A stretch of DNA of 15,057 bases, from assembly GCA_023428265.1 (NCBI GenBank), contig JAEYYW010000178.1:1-15057 (forward strand), given 5' to 3'. Below, one piece after another: positions 1 through 7,048 of the stretch; the first letter of the stretch is position 1; each line of letters starts with the position of its first letter. The notes under the pieces are model-generated. The model saw only the letters and a program-made list of their open reading frames with translations. It ran no database searches and had not been told where the DNA came from. Both the position numbers and the translations under genes were made by a program. The DNA is from Bacillota bacterium. Lineage in GTDB: Bacteria > Bacillota > Clostridia > Christensenellales > UMGS416.

Positions 1-584
1 TCCAGCGCGAAGTGATAAAACAGCGGGTCTTTGCGGGCCACGGCCCGCTCCAGGTCTTCGGTGTCGTCCAGCGCGGCTAGATGATGCTCCAGCAGCTTAT
101 CCGCAAGCATTTCCGGATACACCGCCAATCTCTCCTTCATTTCCCGCAGGAAGCCGCCACGGTCCAGCAGCACCTCCATGCCCAAATACATCGCGCAACG
201 ACCGGTTGGGTAAAAGTAAGTGCCTTCCCGATCCGGCTGTTCACCGCGCAGCACGGCGTCTACCTCGGCGGCAGCTTGCTCCAAGGTGAAGTACATGAGC
301 CAGGTCTCCACGCCCCCGATGCGGGCAAAATCCCCATCGCCCCATCGCCCGCCGCTGAACACGCTAACCTGCATGATGTCAAGTTCGTTGCACATGCTGT
401 CAAGTATCGCCTTCCGGGCTTCCTGGGATGGGATTATGTCACAATACAGAAAGACATCGATGTCTCCCTCTGCCGGTGACTGGGGCAGCGCCCCGCCGCC
501 GCTGCGGCCGATGGACTGCACACCGGGAAGGGTGGAAGCCAGTTGGATCAGCTTGGTATATGTAGCCTCCAGTTGGTTGGGCAT
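1..584 (-). CDS. Nucleotidyltransferase-like protein (DUF4037-like), 3' end outside window
   Basis: An open frame runs from an ATG at 584 to the window edge with no stop, giving 194 codons of a truncated protein. The start is supported by a GAGAGGAAG ribosome binding site a few bases upstream. Residues 25-45 read I-G-R-S-G-G, a short loop, then G-D-I-D-V-F. This is the glycine/serine loop followed by a D-x-D metal-binding pair (D41, D43) typical of the polymerase-beta nucleotidyltransferase fold. Further on are W-G-D-G-D-F and a helical C-terminal part, as in DUF4037-type proteins. The substrate cannot be told; family members include antibiotic- and RNA/protein-modifying enzymes and many unknowns. 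It lies 67 bases downstream of hemZ on the same strand and may be cotranscribed with it. The fold assignment is fairly secure, the exact family less so. Confidence 0.72.
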   Translation of the reverse strand, partial: MPNQLEATYTKLIQLASTLPGVQSIGRSGGGALPQSPAEGDIDVFLYCDIIPSQEARKAILDSMCNELDIMQVSVFSGGRWGDGDFARIGGVETWLMYFTLEQAAAEVDAVLRGEQPDREGTYFYPTGRCAMYLGMEVLLDRGGFLREMKERLAVYPEMLADKLLEHHLAALDDTEDLERAVARKDPLFYHFAL

Positions 585-651
585 GTGCTTCCTCTCTCGT
601 ATGTAGTTGTTCGGAGCTTGGCGTCATCCTGGCCGGGTCTGAACACGGCCC

Positions 652-2136
652 TTACCGAGTGAAATCAGGAGCTGGCCGAAAGAACGCAGCTTTCCTCCCG
701 ATGATCTCATCAATCTTACTGATGTAATACTCGATGCTTTTGGGATTCGGAAATCGCTCGTGGCGGGTTTGCTCATAAAACATCCGCTTTGAAACCGCTC
801 CGGCCCCCAGCGCAATGATGTCATGGGTTTCTTCCATCATGTCAATGTTATAGACACACGCCGTGCCGGGCAGGGCGTAACCCACGTTTTCCAGATTGCC
901 GGCCATATACTTCTGGCGATACATGTAGTATGGCTCCATCCCCCGCCCTGCCGCAAACGCGTGGGCAAGCTCCACCATGCGGGCGGCCTCGGCATCATCG
1001 GGCAGCGGAAAATCAGCCAGCCGCTCATTGAGCCTGGAGGAATGCTTGATCGCCAGCGTGTGCACAGTGAGATTGTCCATGTCCAGACCGGCCAAAGCAG
1101 CCAGCGTGGCGGCCATGTCGGAGGCTGTTTCCCCGGGCAGGCCGGCAATCAGGTCCATATTGATCTGGCTGAGGCCGGCGGCGCGGGCCATCGCGTATGC
1201 CTCCAGCACATCCTCCGGCGTGTGATCGCGGCCAATGGCCCGGAGTGTGCGGGCGTTCATCGTTTGCGGGTTGATGCTCACGCGCCCCACGCCCATGGCT
1301 TTGAGCATCGCCATGGTTTCGGCAGTCACACTGTCCGGCCGGCCGGCCTCCACGGTGAACTCGGCCGCGCCGGGAAAGGCCCGCTGCGCTTCTTCCAGCA
1401 CACGCCGCAGCTGCTCCGTGGGGATGGCCACCGGCGTGCCGCCGCCCACATAAATGGCGCGGCAGCTGCGGCCCAGCTCACTCATCAGAGCACCGAACGC
1501 AGCGATTTCCCGGAGCAGCGCCTCCACATAGGCGTGGGCCAGCTTGGGCTTGCGCATGTCGGCGCTGAAGAACGAGCAATAGAGGCAGCGGGTGCGGCAG
1601 AACGGGATGCCGATATAGACATCGTAATGAGCCTGGTCACCCCAGGTGTGGATGCCTTGCTGCGCCTGCAGGATATCGCCCACCAGCCGCGCCTTGGGCT
1701 CCGACACATCAAATACGGTCCGCAGCGCTTCCACCACAGCCGGCAGGCTGCTCTGCCCCATTTCGTCAATGAGCTGCCGGGCAAGCTTTGTGGGCCGGAT
1801 GCCGGTCAGCGATCCCCATGGCGGGGAGAAGCCCTGATCCTGCTTCAGGAGCACATAAAGACATAGCTTGGCATAGCGCTTTTTCAGGCGCTCCACCAGC
1901 AAGCTGTCGGCGCTCTGCACCGCGTCAAATACCATTTCCCGGGCAATGGGAGCCTGGCCGGGCCGGGTGAGCTCGCACCGCTCCACCCATTGCCCCTGCC
2001 GCTCCTCAAAGCGATGATCAACGGCTAGCTCCGCATCCGGCGCGTCCGCAGCAATTTTCCCCATGCCGAAGAAGAGCCGGATCACATCGGCCATATCGTT
2101 GAAAAACGCCGGTTGGCTTGTTGTAAATCGGATCAT
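652..2136 (-). CDS. hemZ: HemZ-type radical SAM protein (coproporphyrinogen dehydrogenase-like)
   Basis: This 494-residue protein is close to the usual length of Firmicutes HemZ (about 500). The first 170 residues form the HemZ-specific N-terminal region, including the conserved stretch G-F-S-P-P-W-G-S-L-T-G-I-R-P-T-K at about 102-117. The radical SAM core follows, with C180-x3-C184-x2-C187 (PFCRTRCLYC) to bind the 4Fe-4S cluster and Y-V-G-G-G-T-P at 229-235 for SAM. The family is related to oxygen-independent coproporphyrinogen III oxidase. Whether HemZ itself makes protoporphyrinogen is unsettled in the family, so the catalytic role is inferred by name. Its ATG overlaps the stop of the upstream MBL hydrolase gene by 4 bases (ATGA), indicating translational coupling. 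It is the last tightly linked gene of the dtd-MBL-hemZ operon. Confidence 0.93.
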   Translation of the reverse strand: MIRFTTSQPAFFNDMADVIRLFFGMGKIAADAPDAELAVDHRFEERQGQWVERCELTRPGQAPIAREMVFDAVQSADSLLVERLKKRYAKLCLYVLLKQDQGFSPPWGSLTGIRPTKLARQLIDEMGQSSLPAVVEALRTVFDVSEPKARLVGDILQAQQGIHTWGDQAHYDVYIGIPFCRTRCLYCSFFSADMRKPKLAHAYVEALLREIAAFGALMSELGRSCRAIYVGGGTPVAIPTEQLRRVLEEAQRAFPGAAEFTVEAGRPDSVTAETMAMLKAMGVGRVSINPQTMNARTLRAIGRDHTPEDVLEAYAMARAAGLSQINMDLIAGLPGETASDMAATLAALAGLDMDNLTVHTLAIKHSSRLNERLADFPLPDDAEAARMVELAHAFAAGRGMEPYYMYRQKYMAGNLENVGYALPGTACVYNIDMMEETHDIIALGAGAVSKRMFYEQTRHERFPNPKSIEYYISKIDEIIGRKAAFFRPAPDFTR

Positions 2137-2762
2137 ATGCTGATCTGGTTCATCACCCGCTCCCTGCCAATGGTGCTGGGCTGGCCATGGCCGGGGTAGA
2201 TCACAATGTGTTCGTCCAGAGAAAGCAGCCGTGCCAGCGAAAGCATCAGTGCATCCATGTCGCCGCCGGGAAACCCGGTGTTGCCATAACTGCCGCGAAA
2301 CAGCGTGTCGCCGGTAAACAGGTCATCCCCTACCAAAAAGCAGCAGGAGCCCGGCGTGTGCCCCGGTGTGTGCAGCGCCTTCACAGATAGGGATCCAACG
2401 GCAATCTCACTGCCCTCGGCCAGCTCCACATCCACATGGCGCCCGGTGATGGGCGGCTGCCGGAACGGGCCGGACATGTTGCGCATCGGGTCGCTGAGGC
2501 CGGGCCGGTCCAGACTGTGGATCAACACCTGGGCACCGGTGCGCTCCCGCAACTCGTCAGAACCTGACACATGGTCAAAGTGGCAATGGGTCAGCAGGAT
2601 CTGGCGGATTAAAGCGCCCTCCGCTTCCGCCGCCTGCAGCAACTGCTCCACGTTGATGTCCACATCGATGGCGGCGGCAGTGCCGGTTTCCTTGCAGATC
2701 AGAAGATAACTGCGGCCGTCATTCCGGCCTGTCGGTATGGGGATGATTTTATACGCGGCCAT
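2133..2762 (-). CDS. MBL-fold metallo-hydrolase (glyoxalase II-like)
   Basis: This 209-residue protein has the complete metal-ligand set of the metallo-beta-lactamase fold. It shows T-H59-C-H61-F-D63-H64 (the HxHxDH motif), H135 in T-P-G-H-T-P-G-S, D152 in G-D-T-L-F and H192 in P-G-H-G. The pattern G-D-T-L-F-R-G-S-x-G-x-x-x-F-P-G-G is typical of the short single-domain glyoxalase II-like hydrolases (YqgX/YcbL type) that lack the C-terminal glyoxalase II domain. The true substrate is not known; a hydroxyacyl-thioester such as S-lactoylglutathione or a bacillithiol/CoA analogue is an inference. The start codon overlaps the dtd stop by one base (TAATG), and its own stop overlaps the hemZ start by four bases, so the three genes form one translationally coupled operon. 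It is probably cytoplasmic, with no signal peptide. Confidence 0.92.
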   Translation of the reverse strand: MAAYKIIPIPTGRNDGRSYLLICKETGTAAAIDVDINVEQLLQAAEAEGALIRQILLTHCHFDHVSGSDELRERTGAQVLIHSLDRPGLSDPMRNMSGPFRQPPITGRHVDVELAEGSEIAVGSLSVKALHTPGHTPGSCCFLVGDDLFTGDTLFRGSYGNTGFPGGDMDALMLSLARLLSLDEHIVIYPGHGQPSTIGRERVMNQISI

Positions 2763-3211
2763 TAAAAGGCCCTCCTGCTATCCAATAAGATTGTGACCGG
2801 CCCGTCATTGATGAGGTGCACCTCCATCTCCGCCCGGAATTGCCCGGTCTGCACCTCCAGCCCGGCGCGTTGAAGAAAGCCCACGGCGGCTTGGTACCAC
2901 CGCTCGCCCTCGTCTGGGGCGGCGGCATTGGAAAAGCTGGGCCTTCTGCCATGGCGGGCATCGCCCAGCAACGTGAACTGCGAGACCACCAACACGCTGC
3001 CATCCACATCGCCCACGGCCAGGTTCATCTTGCCCTCGCCATCCTCAAAGATGCGCAGGCCGATGATCTTGGTGCAGATGTAATCCAGATCTTTCTCGTT
3101 GTCACCCATCTCCACGCCGAGGAGCACCAGCAAACCGTGGCCGATCTGGCCGACGGTCTGGTTTGCCACGTCTACTTTGGCGGATTTGACACGTTGGATC
3201 ACTGCACGCAT
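2762..3211 (-). CDS. dtd: D-aminoacyl-tRNA deacylase
   Basis: This 149-residue protein is full length for the DTD family. It begins M-R-A-V-I-Q-R-V, the classical DTD N-terminus. The two signature active-site motifs are intact: S-Q-F-T-L at 77-81 and N-D-G-P-V-T at 135-140, where the Gly-cis-Pro pair gives chiral selectivity. The enzyme hydrolyses D-aminoacyl-tRNA, and glycine mischarged on tRNA-Ala, to keep D-residues out of proteins. It is a cytoplasmic homodimer. The ATG is preceded by GGAG with a 5-base spacer. It is the first gene of the dtd-MBL-hemZ operon and follows relA in many Clostridia; here a lipoprotein gene and a 150-base gap separate them. Confidence 0.97.
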   Translation of the reverse strand: MRAVIQRVKSAKVDVANQTVGQIGHGLLVLLGVEMGDNEKDLDYICTKIIGLRIFEDGEGKMNLAVGDVDGSVLVVSQFTLLGDARHGRRPSFSNAAAPDEGERWYQAAVGFLQRAGLEVQTGQFRAEMEVHLINDGPVTILLDSRRAF

Positions 3212-3246
3212 GGGGGCTCCGGATGTATCAGAATATTTTCATTCCA

Positions 3247-3275
3247 ATCATACACGAAGCATTGAGTAATGAAAA
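3247..3275 (-). promoter_or_regulatory. Possible promoter of dtd-MBL-hemZ
   Basis: On the minus strand, TTTTCA (3270-3275) and TATGAT (3247-3252) are separated by 17 bases, upstream of the dtd start. The hexamers match consensus at 4/6 and 5/6. The 150-base gap between the lipoprotein gene and dtd (3212-3361) holds no other gene and no clear terminator. A promoter is reasonable here because the lipoprotein gene looks like a later insertion. This is moderate-to-weak evidence. Confidence 0.38.
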
Positions 3276-3361
3276 GTGGCAAGCCGTATGCACAAGAGAT
3301 TTGACAATGGAGTTAAAATGGTTTGACAGAAATTTAGTCTATCTGGCGCAAACGTTAACTC

Positions 3362-4129
3362 TCAGTTAGTTGGAATGTCATTCTGCCGGGTTGTTTCCAA
3401 CGGGGCTGTTTCATTCTGTACTTGCCTGCTCATTGCTTCCTGAATTTTCTTGGAAAACTGTGACAAGAAGGCTTCTTCATCGATTGAAGCGGTGATTTCC
3501 GCGTCTCTTATTAACTCTGATGATACAGCTGATCGCTTCCCTCCTTCGAACTTCCAGTCGCGATATGAAACCATGCCGTCGTTTATCGGGAATAAATCTG
3601 AGAATGTTCCGGCCATTACATCGCCGAACTCGGGAATTCTTAGAGGATCGTTCTCTATATTGACATTTTCGTTATGGCTTATAATAAAGGTAATGAAATA
3701 GTACTCCTGCCCTTCCAGCAATCTAAACTCATCTTCTGCCAGTAATCTTGTCGACTGTCCGGACACAACCTTTATGCTATCTTTTATCCCAGGAATATCT
3801 CCATAAAGAATACTCCCTATTTTGACATAACAAACAGAGAGCCATTGATCCACCATATGTATGTCTTCTTTCGTACCTATATTGTAACTAATCTGTACTT
3901 CATCAACCTTTTCTATTCTGCCTTTAAAAATGAACTCGTTGCTTAAATTCTGAAACAACTTCTCTTCGTTGAATGGTGCTAGTGAAGCGCTTCCATAATT
4001 AGGTTCCTTGAGTGGTGGCGAGATTTTCACCGTTCTTAACAATGGATCCTGAGATGATGAACTGCACGCACTAAAGAAACCAGCCAATAGCAAAACAAAA
4101 CACACGAGCAACGCATGAATCCTATTCAT
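3362..4129 (-). CDS. Putative lipoprotein of unknown function
   Basis: This 255-residue protein has no family that I recognise. The ATG at 4129 is chosen because AGGGGA lies about 7 bases upstream and a good promoter lies between it and an alternative upstream ATG at 4204. The N-terminus is a lipoprotein signal: positively charged M-N-R-I-H, a hydrophobic run to about residue 19, then F-S-A-C22, an acceptable lipobox followed by a serine-rich linker (SSSSQ). The mature part has a beta-rich feel (F-I-F-K-G-R-I-E-K-V, S-V-C-Y-V-K-I, Q-E-Y-Y-F-I-T-F-I) and a polar C-terminal tail. It is likely anchored outside the cell membrane. The gene is visibly more A+T-rich than its neighbours and interrupts the usual relA-dtd adjacency, suggesting later acquisition. 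Confidence 0.8.
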   Translation of the reverse strand: MNRIHALLVCFVLLLAGFFSACSSSSQDPLLRTVKISPPLKEPNYGSASLAPFNEEKLFQNLSNEFIFKGRIEKVDEVQISYNIGTKEDIHMVDQWLSVCYVKIGSILYGDIPGIKDSIKVVSGQSTRLLAEDEFRLLEGQEYYFITFIISHNENVNIENDPLRIPEFGDVMAGTFSDLFPINDGMVSYRDWKFEGGKRSAVSSELIRDAEITASIDEEAFLSQFSKKIQEAMSRQVQNETAPLETTRQNDIPTN

Positions 4130-4159
4130 GACACATCCCCTATATTTCAAGTCAATAAT

Positions 4160-4189
4160 ATTATGACTAATGAAGTTGGAAATTGTCAA
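4160..4189 (-). promoter_or_regulatory. Promoter of the lipoprotein gene
   Basis: On the minus strand, TTGACA (4184-4189, perfect) and CATAAT (4160-4165, 5/6) are 18 bases apart. The expected transcript start lies just upstream of the AGGGGA-ATG at 4129. It gives this gene independent transcription from relA and argues against translation starting at 4204, which would lie upstream of the promoter. Confidence 0.7.
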
Positions 4190-4255
4190 ACGAATAATTC
4201 TCATGATAGAAAATACAGACTTGCCAGAAAATATCGAAATGATTAAACGATTTGA

Positions 4256-6412
4256 TCACGTCCCCCGATACACGTCAATCATCTCCGGGATCTTTCGGAA
4301 CGCTCTGATCAGTGATTCCAGCTGCACCTTGTCCTTAATCTGAATGAGCATCGCCATATTGGCCACGCCCTTGGCCGTCACCTTGGCGTTCACCTCAATC
4401 ATGTGGGCATCCACCGCATCAATGGCTTTGTATATATCCACAATGAGGGCCGGCCGGTCATATGCGCTCAAGTGCAGGCGGGCGCGATAAGCCGAATCGG
4501 CGTCATCTTCCCAAGCCACGTCTATGAAACGGCTGGCGTCGTTCATGAGATCAATGATGCTGGGGCAGTCGCGGCGGTGCACAGACACGCCTCGGCCCCG
4601 GGTGATGAAGCCCACGATCTCGTCGTGGGGCACCGGGTTGCAGCACTGGGCGAAGCGCACCAGCATGTTTTTGTGGCCTTTCACGATGATGCCGCGGCTG
4701 GATGGCGGCTTCTTCTGCGCCTTTGCGGCGGCGCCGGGTGCGGCCTCGGCCTGCTTGGCCTTCTGCTCGCGGCGGTGCTCGGCCAGCAGCCTTTGCAGCA
4801 CCTGCCCGGTGGTAAGCCCGCCGTAGCCCACGGCGGCGTACATATCTTCCACGGAGCTCAGCGTGAACTTCTTATACAGCTTCTGCAGCCATTCCGGCTT
4901 CAGAAGGTCACTCAGCGGCACGCCGGAGCGCTTGGCGGCCTCCTCCAGCATGTCCTGGCCTTTTTCAATGTTTTCGTCTTTGTATTCTTTCTTAAACCAG
5001 GCGCGGATCTTGTTGCGGGCCTGGGGTGTCTTGACAATGTTGAGCCAGTCGCGGCTGGGCCCCCGGTTGGTGTTGGAGGTGATGATTTCCACAATGTCGC
5101 CGGTTTTGAGCTCGGCATTCAGGTTTGCCATCTTGCCGTTCACCTTGGCGCCCACACACTTGTTGCCCACGGCGCTGTGGATCATATAGGCAAAGTCCAC
5201 CGGTGTGGCGCCCTTGGGCAGATCCACCACATCGCCCTTGGGGGTGAATACGAACACTTCGGTGGAAAAAAGGTCCAGCTTCAGGGAATCCATGAACTCA
5301 TGGGCGTCCCGCGTCTCGTTTTGCCACTCCAGGATCTGCCGGAGCCAGGCCAGCTTGCTGTCAAACTGGTTGCCCGCGCCGGATTCCTTCTCCTTATATT
5401 TCCAGTGGGCCGCAATGCCGTATTCCGCGGTGCGGTGCATCTCCCAGGTGCGGATCTGCACTTCAAACGGCGCACCGCCACGACCAATCACCGTGGTGTG
5501 CAGCGATTGGTAGAGGTTTGCCTTTGGCACGGCGATATAATCCTTGAACCGGCCCGGCAGCGGCCGCCATAACGTGTGCACAATGCCCAGCACGCCGTAG
5601 CAATCCTTCACGGTGTCCACGATCACGCGCACGGCGGACAGGTCATAGATCTGCTCCAGAGACTTGTGCTGCTCCTTCATCTTGCGGTAGATGCTGGCGT
5701 AATGCTTGAGGCGGCCCTCAATGGTGGCGGTGATATCCGCGTCCACAAGCCGCTCCCGGATCTGGGCGGTCACCATGTCGATCTCCGCGCGCCGGCTGGC
5801 AACCGTTGCCTCCAGCTGCCGGGCAACCTCGGCATAACCGTCAGGGTCCAGGTAACGCAGAGCCAGGTCTTCCAGCTCCACCTTGATCTTGAAGATACCA
5901 AGCCGGTGGGCCAGCGGAGCATAAATTTCACGGGTCTCGCGGGCCACAGCCACCTGCTTTTCCCTGGGGCAGGCGTCCAGCGTGCGCATGTTGTGCAGGC
6001 GATCGGCCAGCTTGATCATGATCACGCGGATGTCCTGCGACATCGCCAGCAGCATCTTGCGGATGCTCTCCGCCTGCCGCTCCTCATTGCTGCTGAACTC
6101 CACCTTGCTGATTTTGGTGAGGCCATCCACAATGAGCGCGATTTCCGGCCCAAATTTCTCCTTGATCTCCTCCAGTGTGACGATCGTGTCTTCCACGGTG
6201 TCGTGGAGCAAGCCCGCGGCGATCGTGGTGGCGTCCATGTCCATATCCAAAAGGATTGTGGCAACCTGGCAGGGGTGAATGAAGTAAGGCTCGCCGGTTT
6301 GGCGGGCCTGCCCCTCATGGGCGGTCTGCGCAAAGTGATAAGCCCGCTCAATCAGGTTGACGTCAAGCTTGCCTGCTGCTTCCTTTTGAATCCGGTCAAT
6401 GAACCCGTTCAC
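4256..6412 (-). CDS. relA: Bifunctional (p)ppGpp synthetase/hydrolase RelA/SpoT (Rel)
   Basis: This 718-residue long RSH protein has all domains. The HD hydrolase domain contains H46, H70-D71 and E74-D75, plus K-L-A-D-R-L-H-N-M-R-T-L at 134-145. The synthetase domain (about 235-345) carries R-F-K-D at 288-291, the R-x-K-D form found in bifunctional Rel/SpoT rather than the E-x-D-D form of pure synthetases, and E-V-Q-I-R-T at 317-322. A TGS domain (about 385-446), a cysteine-containing region (F-A-Q-C-C-N-P) and a C-terminal ACT domain follow. It makes and degrades the stringent-response alarmone on and off the ribosome. The start is GTG, supported by AAAGGAG at 6419-6425 with a 6-base spacer. 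It lies downstream of apt, separated by 120 bases with a hairpin. Confidence 0.97.
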   Translation of the reverse strand: MNGFIDRIQKEAAGKLDVNLIERAYHFAQTAHEGQARQTGEPYFIHPCQVATILLDMDMDATTIAAGLLHDTVEDTIVTLEEIKEKFGPEIALIVDGLTKISKVEFSSNEERQAESIRKMLLAMSQDIRVIMIKLADRLHNMRTLDACPREKQVAVARETREIYAPLAHRLGIFKIKVELEDLALRYLDPDGYAEVARQLEATVASRRAEIDMVTAQIRERLVDADITATIEGRLKHYASIYRKMKEQHKSLEQIYDLSAVRVIVDTVKDCYGVLGIVHTLWRPLPGRFKDYIAVPKANLYQSLHTTVIGRGGAPFEVQIRTWEMHRTAEYGIAAHWKYKEKESGAGNQFDSKLAWLRQILEWQNETRDAHEFMDSLKLDLFSTEVFVFTPKGDVVDLPKGATPVDFAYMIHSAVGNKCVGAKVNGKMANLNAELKTGDIVEIITSNTNRGPSRDWLNIVKTPQARNKIRAWFKKEYKDENIEKGQDMLEEAAKRSGVPLSDLLKPEWLQKLYKKFTLSSVEDMYAAVGYGGLTTGQVLQRLLAEHRREQKAKQAEAAPGAAAKAQKKPPSSRGIIVKGHKNMLVRFAQCCNPVPHDEIVGFITRGRGVSVHRRDCPSIIDLMNDASRFIDVAWEDDADSAYRARLHLSAYDRPALIVDIYKAIDAVDAHMIEVNAKVTAKGVANMAMLIQIKDKVQLESLIRAFRKIPEMIDVYRGT

Positions 6413-6417
6413 ACAAA

Positions 6418-6425
6418 ACTCCTTT
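6418..6425 (-). promoter_or_regulatory. Ribosome binding site fixing the GTG start of relA
   Basis: The minus strand reads AAAGGAGT here, six to seven bases before GTG at 6410-6412. There is no better ATG nearby, so a GTG start for relA is well supported. Confidence 0.85.
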
Positions 6426-6491
6426 GGAGATGGATGCTTTTATAGTATTATTCCCATAATCAAGGGGTGAGAAACTCCCAATGATTCACAA

Positions 6492-6516
6492 CAAGGCGGG
6501 GAACCTCCCCGCCTTG
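6492..6516 (-). terminator. GC-rich hairpin between apt and relA
   Basis: A perfect 10-bp stem, CAAGGCGGGG (6492-6501) and CCCCGCCTTG (6507-6516), has a 5-base loop. It lies 16 bases after the apt stop. On the minus strand it is followed only by TTGTGAATCATT, a poor U-tract, so it may be a partial terminator, a processing site or an mRNA 3' stabiliser. The A+T-rich stretch 6420-6480 beyond it could carry a relA promoter, but I see no clear -35/-10 pair. Confidence 0.55.
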
Positions 6517-6532
6517 CCTCATAGCACCTGCT

Positions 6533-7048
6533 CTAGAACTTAATTGCCGAGAAAACGTCATACCCCTGCAGGATCTCTTTGCCGGAATACATCGTCATCT
6601 CCATCGCAAAACATACACACACGATTTCCGCGCCCATCTTTTCCAGCAACTGGCAGGTGGCAAGCGCCGTGCTGCCGGTGGCAAGCAGGTCATCCACCAC
6701 GACCACGCGCTGACCGGGTAAAACGGCATCCTTGTGCACTTCCAGCGTGTCGCTGCGGCCCTGCTCGATCTGGTATTCATAGCGGAACACCTCAGCGGGC
6801 AGCTTGCCGGGGCGGCGCACCGGCACAAAACCGGCCTTCAGAAGATAAGCCAGCGGCGCACCGATCACGAAGCCTCGGGCCTCGGGGCCGGCCACGATGT
6901 CAATGCCCTTGCCCTTCAGGTGCTCATGCATCCTGTCCAGCAGCGCAGAGAAGGCCTCACCGTCCTTCAACAGCGTCGTGATATCCCGGTAACGGATGCC
7001 GGGCATTGGAAAGTCCTGCACCAAGCGCACTTTGTCCTTCAGATTCAT
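6533..7048 (-). CDS. apt: Adenine phosphoribosyltransferase
   Basis: This 171-residue enzyme is of normal family length. It converts adenine and PRPP to AMP in purine salvage. The type I phosphoribosyltransferase PRPP-binding signature V-V-V-V-D-D-L-L-A-T-G-S-T-A lies at about 115-128. The N-terminal P-M-P-G-I-R-Y-R-D-I-T-T-L-L and the P-E-A-R-G-F loop are characteristic of Apt. The ATG at 7048 is preferred over the adjacent GTG at 7051 because AGGAGG sits 7 bases upstream of the ATG and only 4 from the GTG. The gene overlaps the 3' end of recJ by 92 bases in another frame. RecJ-Apt-Rel neighbourhood is common in Clostridia. Cytoplasmic. Confidence 0.96.
   Translation of the reverse strand: MNLKDKVRLVQDFPMPGIRYRDITTLLKDGEAFSALLDRMHEHLKGKGIDIVAGPEARGFVIGAPLAYLLKAGFVPVRRPGKLPAEVFRYEYQIEQGRSDTLEVHKDAVLPGQRVVVVDDLLATGSTALATCQLLEKMGAEIVCVCFAMEMTMYSGKEILQGYDVFSAIKF

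Noticed and set aside
823..1866. Long plus-strand open frame opposite hemZ
   Set aside because: It is a GC-rich antisense shadow with His/Gly/Ala-biased composition, no domain and no ribosome binding site. HemZ on the other strand has all its motifs.
3290..3361. TTGACA-like and TTTGACAG motifs on the plus strand before the lipoprotein 3' end
   Set aside because: There is no matching -10 at a proper distance and no plus-strand gene follows.
4130..4204. Lipoprotein start at the upstream ATG (4204)
   Set aside because: That start lies upstream of the promoter at 4160-4189 and would bury the signal peptide 25 residues in. ATG 4129 has a good ribosome binding site.
4403..6445. Two long plus-strand open frames opposite relA
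   Set aside because: They have biased composition and no motifs, and lie wholly opposite the well-supported RelA/SpoT coding region.
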